Source: Nymphaea colorata (Eukaryota > Streptophyta > Magnoliopsida > Nymphaeales > Nymphaeaceae). Taken from it: a stretch of 64,000 bases of DNA. The position numbers and the translations under genes were made by a program. The notes below the pieces were generated by a model that was not told the DNA's origin, ran no database searches, and worked only from the letters and a program-made list of their open reading frames with translations. Location: the NCBI RefSeq assembly GCF_008831285.2, contig NC_045139.1:26828412-26892411 (forward strand), in the 5' to 3' direction. Below, piece after piece: positions 56,526 through 64,000 of the stretch; within the stretch, counting starts at the first letter, position 1; each line of letters starts with the position of its first letter.

Positions 56526-56532
56526 GGGGAAG
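56522..56532 (+). promoter_or_regulatory. Polypurine tract of nested copia
   Basis: TTGAGGGGAAG overlaps the end of the RNase H frame and directly precedes the 3' LTR. Confidence 0.85.
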
Positions 56533-56816
56533 TATTGGAGAGGAAAATCAGCCAACTAATTTTCAGGAATCAAGGATATCTTTCCTTCTATCACAGGATT
56601 GTGATTTGGAGAGGAAAATCAGCCAACTGATTTTGAGGAATCAATGATATCTTCTATCACAGGATTGTGATCTTTCAAATCCCAAAATTTGTGGGATCTA
56701 TACATACCTGTAAAACTTGTATAAATACTTCATCATAGACGTAATGAAAACTATCTCTTTTGACCCCTTCTTCTTCCTCGTTTCTTTTTCTCTCTTCTCA
56801 TGATGTCTTTTTCTCA
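56533..56816 (+). repeat. 3' LTR of nested copia
   Basis: 284 bp, with the same TATTGG start, internal duplicated unit and TATAAATA box as the 5' LTR. Five substitutions and one indel separate the two. Confidence 0.95.
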
Positions 56817-57245
56817 ATACGAGACGCCGATGACCCCCATGGAAACGGACGTGGACACCTTGATCTGGTCTCGGAGACCGACTGAGCCACCTTGATCTGG
56901 TCTCGGAGACCGACCGAGCCCAGGGCGTTGACCATGTTCTTCATAGCGGGTAGCACGTACTGGGACCGCGTCGCCTGGGATGACTTCGTTGCCGATGGTG
57001 ATATACTTGAAGCTGACGTCCGGCAAGTATGGCTGGATGTTGCTGGAGATCCAAGAGCTGGCGAAGGAGGCGTACCCAGATTGACTTCGATGCCTGTTTT
57101 CCTTAAAGCGTCAAGTGCGCCCCGTCTGGGACGTACAGCCGGACCTTGTTGAAGCCCACGGACTGAATGAGCTGCACTGCTTCCGGCCGTGACGGCAAGT
57201 TGTCGCCGAGCATCCCATAACACACTCCCACTGACTGAGCAGCAA
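56817..57245 (-). pseudogene. GH17 exon 2, N-terminal part
   Basis: The acceptor TTTCTACAG at 57246-57247 opens VAAQSVGVCYGMLGDNLPSR, the conserved GH17 N-terminus. Next comes EAVQLIQSVGFNKVRLYVPD. Reading then moves through three frames: ALDALRKTGIEVNLGT, SWISSNIQPYLPDVSFKYI plus TIGNEVIPG, and QYVLPAMKNMVNALGSVGLR. The last unit, SVGLRDQIKV, is duplicated by a 32-bp direct repeat at about 56856-56919. The part ends VIGVSY at the copia insertion. The ATACG target duplication (56817-56821) is the last bases of this piece. Confidence 0.9.
56856..56919 (-). repeat. 32-bp tandem duplication within GH17 exon 2
   Basis: Two head-to-tail copies of a unit starting ccttgatctggtctcggaga, differing at two bases. 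Being 32 bases long it shifts the frame by itself. Together with the one-base shift after NEVIPGDAV it returns reading to the original phase. Confidence 0.9.
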
Positions 57246-57831
57246 CTGTAGAAACAATCAGAACAGGGTTCAGGTTGTTGGCCGCTGTAAGCCAAACGTG
57301 TTCAGAAATGAGCCACAAGTTTATATATATTTAGTCGGCCTCTTGATTGGTTACTCCATGATTTACATTCCATCAACCAAAAAAGACAGAGGACCACCCG
57401 TTTGCTTGGTATTCAATGGTCACAAACAGAATTTTCTATCAGCGTTGACAGAGGAGGCGAGTGCAGGTTTCTTCAAACTGGCGGGGATTAATAAATTGCA
57501 TATGTAAAAAAATCAATTAATTTACACGAAAATTTTAAAACCATGCAAATTGTTTTTTTCAAAAGTATATCTCAAAAATTTTATATTTTTATTTTTCTGA
57601 GTTGGTAAAGGAAGACTTGATCTCCATTGACAAAAGAGTCGTTCATTTCCCTTTCTTTTTTTTTTCCAAATTTATGATTTTTGTTGTTTCAAGCTCGCAT
57701 ACCAGTAGCGGTAAAGCATGAAGAAAGCACAGATAATTTATAACCCATAACATGAGAGATAAAGAGCCAACTTGCCCCTAAAAACAGGGGAACTGTACTG
57801 ATATGAGAGAGAGAGACAGAGATATATGTAC
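57246..57831 (-). other. Intron 1 of the GH17 pseudogene
   Basis: The 586-bp intron has a GTACAT donor and a TTTCTACAG acceptor, placed after the signal peptide as is usual in plant GH17 genes. The frames inside it are not genes. Confidence 0.75.
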
Positions 57832-57895
57832 CTTTATCATATGGTAGTACGAATAGGAAGGAGAGAAACACTACCACCAACATGGAAGAAGTCAT
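57832..57895 (-). pseudogene. GH17 exon 1 (signal peptide)
   Basis: The ATG at 57895 opens MTSSMLVVVFLSFLFVLPYD, a clear hydrophobic signal peptide, ending in phase 1 at AAAG|GTACAT. Joined to exon 2 it gives the cleavage-like VAAQSVGVCYG junction. No lesion is seen in this exon. Confidence 0.85.
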
Positions 57896-57999
57896 CTTGT
57901 TAAGAGAAAAAATAAAATGCAAAAGAAAATTAATGGCAGCAGAAAGGAGCAGATTCTCTAGTACTGGTTGCTGTGTGATGGCTTCTCTCTGCAGGCACA

Positions 58000-58007
58000 T
58001 ATTTATA
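58000..58007 (-). promoter_or_regulatory. TATA box of the GH17 pseudogene
   Basis: TATAAATA on the minus strand, 105 bases upstream of the start ATG, in the same TATAAATATGTGC context as the relic promoter at 32237. Confidence 0.7.
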
Positions 58008-58099
58008 CACGCCAGTCTTCGAGTGATTGAAATTGTGGAGTCCATCAAGGTCGGCCGTAGACTTGACCTCCAATGTTTGTTCCAGTCGCTTTAGTTTTA

Positions 58100-59170
58100 C
58101 CTTCATTTAAGGTGAGGACTTGTTCGAACACGCGGGAAGCTAACGTAAGTCAGTCGTTATGAGTTGTCGCGATTTGTAGAAGAACTTGAGTTTCCTTTCA
58201 AGAGGGATGGCATGGCATATGAAAGTACCATTATTATTATCTACTTCAATGCCCCACTTTGTTGGGCCCTCGTGTAACTTGTTGTTTTTTTTTTTTTAAT
58301 TAATAGAGTCCAACAACTTCAATTCAAAACACAGCCTACCAGAGTACAGAAATAAGGAAACAGCTATGTAATACCACTAAATGCTAATGTTCCACAATTC
58401 TTTTCAATCCGTAGAATTGATATATTCAGTATTAACTCGCCATGTATATGGACAGACACCACATCGGCTGCTATGCTAGTCAGCTTGAACAATTGATATA
58501 CATATATAACTACAATCAACACCGTATGGTTCAAAACTAGATGCCGTGGCTAAAGACTTTTATTCATGGCAGCATTAACTAATGGGTTATGGTGTTTTTA
58601 ACAATACTTTCATACTATGACTATCATATATAGGTGCCCGAATTGTTAAATAGGGTTGTGATCATCCTATAATATTCGACAGCCAGCTGAATTCAGTTTT
58701 GTTAGGACCCATTTGGTAAATGGAATAGTTTGTAATTGTTTTGTGCATCTACTTCAAAAGATAGGATACATTCATAAGAAATTTTTTAAGGTATTTTATG
58801 AATCTGCCCAAATCTGAAAGCCATATTCATACAATAGCTACATATTCTTCCGCTTGTCAAATAGACCATTATAAGTAATTTACTAGGTAGTACTCATATG
58901 AAATTTTATACTGCCAAACATGCTTGCTGATCACTCCAATACTTTGTGAAACCCACCCTCCCACAACTACCAAATGGGGCTGTTATGAACCATGCATTTC
59001 CCTTGCAATCCTCTAAATTTCCACACCTCCACTTCAAAAGCAGGCCTTGGTCCCCATCCATTTTTCTTTGATTTTCAATTGATCCTCTTAATAATTTCCA
59101 CCTGTTGAACATCTCATCGAGCATGGTTATTAATTCTGAAAAGTTACTTGCTATCAAATCCTGAACATTC
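58100..59170. other. Intergenic upstream of the GH17 pseudogene
   Basis: AT-rich with poly-T at 58286-58297. The minus-strand frame 58906-59157 (83 residues) has no recognised domain. No supported gene. Confidence 0.45.
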
Positions 59171-59173
59171 TCT

Positions 59174-59865
59174 CACTACAACATATTTAGTAAATTGTTT
59201 ACCTTCGTTTTACAGTTCTTGAAAAAATGCCTTCTTTGGAGACTTTTCTAACAAGGGCCACGATTTTAAATTATAACCTTTAAATAAGAGCTTAACATAC
59301 ATACATATATGTATATATATATATACCTATGAAACACAGAATTTCGGCTGCAATTTTCTTCACAATAGTATTATCACCCTTTTCGCTTACGTCATTTGCC
59401 AATAATAAACCATTTGACAGCGAGAATAAGTATATAACTTTATTTAATGATAAAGATAATATTGAAAAAATTGCTAATGTTAAAAAAATTCACTTAATCC
59501 TTTATTTGCAGTCGTTATGAAAGTAAGGTCATCATTTTAAAATCACAACCGTCGGCAATATGGACACTATTACTAATGAAAATTAATCATTTATAAGTCG
59601 AAGTTTCTATCGATGGAAGTGGCGGTCAGTAAAAGTTTATTCTTTACTGCTGGTTTCTGCCTGTCGATGAAACAGGAAAATACACTGACGTCATTGGACG
59701 TTAGTACAAGGGGGATATACTGCTGATATATGACGCCCGTCAATAAAATCGTTAGCGACACCATCGTTTCTATGGATACGTAATTCAATCAGTGGATGTT
59801 TTACTGATGGTTCGTCTATCTATTCTAACATTTTCTTTGCGTCAGTAAATACATAGTTTTTTGTG
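59174..59865. mobile_element. Possible CACTA-type non-autonomous element
   Basis: CACTACAACATATTTAG at 59174 is the classic CACTA terminus. The interior has repeated sub-terminal-like words (gatggaagtggcggtcagta, gacgtcattggacgttagta, ccgtcaataaaa). The right side ends tttttttgtgag at about 59865, a weak match to an inverted CACTA end. No clear 3-bp target duplication was found. Confidence 0.35.
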
Positions 59866-61570
59866 AGTTATATGTCAAAGGTAGGCCGGAAAATAAAAAC
59901 GACAAGGTGTGCTTACAATTAAACCAAAAAAGGTGAGAATGTAATTTGTTTATAGACACTAGTAATATTGGGGAAAAATATCATTGATATCTTTTTTTTT
60001 CCCTTACTCCCCAGTTAACAAAAATCATTTTAAGCTGCCCTTATTTAATGGCCATTATGAAAATAACGTATGTTCATTATTTAGATGAGAAAAGATTAGC
60101 CCACTTTTTTTTATTGCAATTAGTGACATATTTTTTATTCTCAAGTTAACGAAAAATCATTTTGAGCCGTCATAATTTGATAGTCTTTGTGAAAAGAATT
60201 ATCATCACCGGTATAGCGTTTCATAATATGCCTCAAAAATTGAGGCAGATTCATGAAATATCTTAAAAAATGTTTTATAAATTTGTTCCAACTTTTAAGA
60301 TAGATTCATAAAACAGTTACAAATTGTTTTATTTATCTGGTGAGTCGGCCTTCAAATTTGAGGTAAATTTATAAAACACTATATTGCAGAGTTGGAGGAG
60401 TCTGACCTAATTTTTGAAGCAATTTCATTGAATGGTAATAATTTGTTACCAATGCCAAATGCCCTCTACCCATCAGAAATATCTTAGCAATCAGCTCAAC
60501 AATGACAATATTTTCCTCAATAGTAACATCATTCACGCCCAACAAAATCCAAGTTGCATCAAAAGAAAGCCGTATAAAGAAGTCTTTAGGCGGCCTTGGT
60601 GCACCTATTTCCACCTTAAAAAATTTGCCTCTTCAAATTATTTTCGCTGTATAGAGTTCTTATCAAGGAAATTAATCCGTCTTTCCCTTGGCATGAAAAT
60701 ATATAGAATTCCCACCGGGGCCAGGGAATGGGAAAAATCCCTCTTTCCCTTGATCGCCCTTGGGAAGCCAGCTTTTGAAGAAATTCGTGCATTTCTCTCT
60801 AAAATTAAAACCACTTTGTCCTTGTCCCAAAAGACAGGAAGCGAACTATTTGAACTTTGTAATGCATACGTCATTTCTTTCCACAATTGAGTCGGCCTTG
60901 TAATGCATACAACTATTTTAACGAAAAGGGGAAAACGAGGCTGTGCCGCTGTGGTCCTGTGGTTTCCACCTAACGGCCCGTGCCCGCCCTAACGGGCCTT
61001 GGTTAACCTGGACCCGGCCCGTTTTGATGTCAGGCCTCCAACAGGCGGAAGCCCCACAATGGCAATACAAGGCCCAAGTACCAGGCGATCCGGCCCGGCG
61101 CCCAGGCCTACAATTGATTGGTGAAAGTACTGGTGGAAGTACGTTCTTTGTTTTAAAAGATAATGGCAGGTAAGGTGAGCAGTCTAGCGTAATTCACTTT
61201 ATTTATTCTAAATGATTGAACCCTGCATTTCCAACTTCTGTATATATATATATATGTCCTTGTGTTTAACCGGCTTAATTCCCAACTATGAAATCAACTT
61301 ACAAGCTGCGGCGGAGGCAGTTCTGGGCACTGTATGGGCAATTGCCCACACAAGCCAAGAAAAATGTTTATTTTTATGTTATCTGTCCCGGTAATTTTTC
61401 TTAAAAATTTAAAATTATATAAGTAGTGCCCTTTAACCCCAATTTTCTACTTCTCCCTGCTTAAACGGTGGCCAACAAAATGTACATCATTTATGTTTGA
61501 GTGGGTGGACTAAATGTCTTGAAGTACAGATGAGACATCCCATCCCAGAAGTCCATTTTCCAAATCGAAC
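59866..61570. other. Intergenic, mixed composition
   Basis: The 152-residue plus-strand frame 60432-60890 is opposed by equally long minus-strand frames and shows no domain. A GC-rich patch with repeated CGGGCC/GGCCCG words spans about 60960-61110 and resembles the ends of plant DNA transposons. A third GGGCAATTGCCC palindrome lies at 61337-61346. Confidence 0.4.
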
Positions 61571-61584
61571 ACAAGCCTGTTCAT

Positions 61585-61690
61585 ATGTATACTGGTACTC
61601 AGGGCTCATTTGATGCACAGAAAAACACTGTACAGCAAAAAATTTTCTTTTGAGATGTACAGTTTTTCTATGCAACATCAAATGCATGTA
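61585..61690. mobile_element. Short hairpin MITE
   Basis: catttgatgcacagaaaaac followed by actgtacag is mirrored by tgtacagtttttctatgcaa followed by catcaaatg. Arms are about 33 bases around a short loop. Confidence 0.6.
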
Positions 61691-61742
61691 CTGCCAAATC
61701 AAGTGAATCTAGGAAGCTTATCCAGACAAAAAGTTGGACCCT

Positions 61743-61937
61743 AAGGTTGCATTTGATGGATCCGAGGCAAGATAAAAAGGTGTGTTTTGAGAATAGTAAG
61801 AACTTTAAATCATTCTACATGTTTAACATAACCATGAATCTAAGGTCGGATGGGAAGAGGTCGGACCTTAAATCCATGGATTTGAGATCCCTCCTACAAA
61901 TCTCAGTTAATCACGGATGAAACAAACACAACCTAAC
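61743..61937. mobile_element. Small MITE, about 195 bp
   Basis: AAGGTTGCATTTGATGGATCC at the left and GGATGAAACAAACACAACCT at the right are inverted matches. The flanks both read cta, suggesting a short duplication. Non-coding. Confidence 0.45.
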
Positions 61938-63125
61938 TATCAAGACACAATTAATTTTTTCAGTCTCAAAGCTGCTGATCTACATGAACTTTTAACAGCG
62001 TGCAAGGTCCCTAGAATATCTGGACTCCCCAACTTTACATTTATAGGCAAATCGATCAAGAAAACAAGAATATAGATATTGTTAATTCATCCAAAAACTT
62101 GAATGGTTGCATATTTGAATTTATCCCCTAAAAAAGCTAAGTGGTCGAATCTTATCTGTTATTAATTAAAGGAGATTATGCTATTCTATCAAACTTTTCC
62201 TAGCTGCAGTTTGTAAGATCATATTCGTGCATGAATAAAATTTATTCTTTGTCAAAGATCTGAAGTTTGAATGTTTTCTGTGAAGCATATGCATCTACGA
62301 TATTGGTGAAACTGCCACTTTGCTACCCAACCTTACGGATTAAAAAAATAAAAGGAATAACGATGATGATTGAGAGATGGATAGAAGAGCAGCACATTAA
62401 TTCATGTTTTAGACCCAAGGCAACACAAGTATCATCTTGTCTCTAACTCAAATATCACTAACTCTAACTAATCCTTTTCACCATTTAACAATCAAACATA
62501 CTATATAATTTCTAAATAAAACTACGGTCCAAGCAGTTCAAAAAGATTCTAAATTATTATTCGTTCAAACAATTCGTGAATGACTTGGTGGGTAGGTAAC
62601 AGGCTAGGGACTGGAAAATTCAAAGATCATAAAATGGCAACCAATCAATGTAATATTTTTTCACTGAGTTCATGCGTAGTATAATTAGATATGTTTAAAG
62701 TATGACATTGTAATCCAGCCGGCATCGGCCAGAATCCAGCAAGGTCAATAATTGGGGAAAAATTAAGGGTTTTGTGTTTGTATGGATATTTCATGCAATT
62801 AATATATCAAATCGATAGTACTAAGCTCAACAAACTTTATTAAAAAGTTTTATGACCAAATGCAACTGAAAAACAGAAAAACATGGATACAAGTCCTAAA
62901 CTAATATTATTACTTAAAATCATTGACAAATACGAAAAAACTTGACATTAAATGCGAGAGAACATATGTATTGTCGTGTATACGCCAAAAATGAATAAAG
63001 AACACTTGAAATCGTTGAAAAACTATGGTAACTGCTGGTGGGAAGAAGAAAGAGGAGAAAGGAAAATAGAGAAGAAGAAGGACTAGGTAGAGTTAAAAAG
63101 TCGGGTAATCCTTTACTAATGCATG
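61938..63125. other. Intergenic, no gene seen
   Basis: AT-rich. Frames such as 62920-63192 on the minus strand are low-complexity (Ser/Leu/Phe) and unsupported. Confidence 0.45.
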
Positions 63126-63169
63126 CATGATAAATGTTGGTAAAGATACTACTTAAAAACATCGATGAA

Positions 63170-63540
63170 AGTATTGTGGTAACTTTCATCAACGTTAGAT
63201 AGACGTCAGTAAACGCTTTATTAGCAGCGTGATAAAAGGAAACTTATACGGACAAGAGGGGAGGCATGAGTCATGGTTGGCCAGAAAACACATACGCCAA
63301 TGCAACGCGTCGGCGAAAAGTTGATTTTTACCAATGTCCACCCGTCGGTCATCAGTAAAAGATGAATTTCAACAACATTTTTCCAGCACGCATCGGTGAA
63401 GACTAAATTGCATCCAAGCTTGCTTCTGAAAGTCGGTGAGACGCGATCTTCTCTAACACACCTTCTTGAACGCGGGTAAAAATTCATTTTCAGCAACGTC
63501 CGCCTTTCCATGCATCAGTGAATCAGCTTTTTTACGGTTC
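63170..63540. repeat. Degenerate subterminal-type repeats of a DNA transposon
   Basis: Words such as cgtcggcgaaaag, cgtcggtcatcagtaaaag, catcggtgaag and gtcggtgag alternate with attttcagcaacgtcc-like segments about every 55-70 bases. Repeats of the CGTCGGT...AGTAAA kind are usual near CACTA or MULE ends. The frame 63221-63511 results from the repeat. No termini were found. Confidence 0.45.
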
Positions 63541-64000
63541 CATCTTCCAAAAAAATATCACTAGTTATCATCTCTTTGCTATTCTAATAATTTAGCTCTT
63601 GAACACACATACATATAAGTTTAAATCTGAATTTTAAGTAACATATCTACTGCATAGAAAATAAATTTCAGCCATAGAAATAAGATTTTTTATTTTTTCA
63701 TAAGAATCTAATTAATTGATAAATCTATGCTGATCACCGTCTTATAACATTGAAGTTTTCACGTTACGCCTTAACGGTGAACAATTAATGTAGGCTAAAC
63801 GGCAAGATCAATCTGAAATAAGTGGTAATTTATGGAAGCGGAATATCACAAACAATTAATAATAACACCCGTATGAAAATAAATAATAGGGAAGAAAAAC
63901 CCGAGGAACAATAATAATATCAAGGAGGAACCAAGACGGAACTAAAAAGAGCAAAGAAGTGTTCACCTTTGTAAAATTAAGGACAAAAAGGGCCTCCCAC
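63541..64000. other. Intergenic to the window end
   Basis: AT-rich, no feature recognised. Confidence 0.5.

Larger units (their letters stand above)
51369..56816 (+). mobile_element. Nearly complete Ty1/copia retrotransposon nested in the GH17 gene
   Basis: 5448 bp with LTRs of 285 and 284 bp, a 5-bp target duplication, primer site, full gag-protease-integrase-reverse transcriptase-RNase H order and polypurine tract. The LTRs differ by five substitutions and one indel (about 1.8 percent), so the insertion is fairly recent but older than the copia at 19134. Only two coding lesions are seen: a TAG at 52789 and a one-base loss near 54235-54240. The LTRs begin TATTGG instead of the usual TGTTGG in both copies. 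Confidence 0.97.
50843..57895 (-). pseudogene. GH17 glucan endo-1,3-beta-glucosidase pseudogene split by a copia element
   Basis: This was a secreted beta-1,3-glucanase, an enzyme class that hydrolyses callose and fungal glucan. Exon 1 (57895-57832) encodes the signal peptide. Exon 2 runs from 57245 to a stop at 50843 and is cut at 56817-51368 by a copia insertion. Catalytic motifs survive: KYITIGNEVIPG holds the proton donor and QVSESGWPWAGG the nucleophile. Reading needs at least four frame changes: after VRLYVPDGA, within NLGTP...SSWISS, after NEVIPGDAV and near the C-terminus before [11 protein letters not shown]. There is also a 32-bp tandem duplication at about 56856-56919. Without the insert the gene is about 1.6 kb, normal for the family. 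It is non-functional. The lesion order is not proven. Confidence 0.9.

Noticed and set aside
60432-60890. 152-residue plus-strand ORF
   Set aside because: An equally open minus-strand frame overlaps it, and no motif or family was recognised. It is too weak to call a gene.
1-64000. tRNA or rRNA genes, organellar insertions or endogenous viral sequence
   Set aside because: None was recognised by eye. A tRNA scan and organelle/virus searches would be needed to exclude short or diverged copies.

Overview
The window looks like nuclear DNA of a flowering plant. It is AT-rich, with no operon-like gene packing. It holds Ty1/copia and Ty3/gypsy LTR retrotransposons of plant type, a Mutator-like element, many small fold-back elements and microsatellites, and decayed plant gene families (GH17 beta-1,3-glucanase, F-box, a BLISTER-like exon, a CCCH/ankyrin zinc-finger fragment). 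No tRNA, rRNA, organellar block or bacterial gene was recognised. The species cannot be told from the sequence. I see no gene that is clearly intact and functional.

Layout. 1-9719 is a minus-strand Ty3/gypsy element of Tat/Ogre type: a 3.9-kb 5' LTR (5801-9719), a primer binding site (5780-5798), a broken first ORF with a plant mobile domain (3864-5075), gag-protease (1414-3690), and a deletion of reverse transcriptase to integrase that also clips the 3' LTR at 1-719. 9720-17900 is intergenic, with a MITE-like element (11164-11962), a large inverted repeat carrying microsatellites (14236-14790) and a palindromic motif cluster (15111-15260). 17904-19042 is an F-box pseudogene. A very young non-autonomous copia element (19134-24958, TSD GAACC) sits 92 bp upstream of its start codon. 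Two older copia relics follow (25016-25590 and 25940-26590).

26.6-41.5 kb is mostly non-coding. It has a 196-bp tandem duplication (27946-28340), a hairpin MITE (28566-28700), an inverted pair of gene fragments (30575-30980), a truncated GH17 relic with promoter, signal-peptide exon and the start of exon 2 (31095-32244), an unrecognised 91-residue ORF (35618-35893) and AT-rich sequence that may be another long LTR. 41567-42870 is a Pack-MULE-like element with a 10-bp target duplication, carrying part of a CCCH/ankyrin zinc-finger gene with intron signals.

47.4-49.4 kb holds one spliceable BLISTER-like exon, a 240-bp tandem duplication and a hAT-like MITE. 50843-57895 is a GH17 beta-1,3-glucanase pseudogene on the minus strand. 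Its second exon is split by an almost complete copia element (51369-56816, TSD ATACG), and it also has frameshifts and a 32-bp tandem duplication. The rest, to 64000, is intergenic with MITEs, a possible CACTA terminus and degenerate subterminal-type repeats.

Taken together this is a transposon-dominated segment of a former GH17 gene cluster. The features most worth following are the captured zinc-finger fragment, the plant mobile domain carried by the gypsy element, and the unusual GC-rich repeated leaders of both copia elements.
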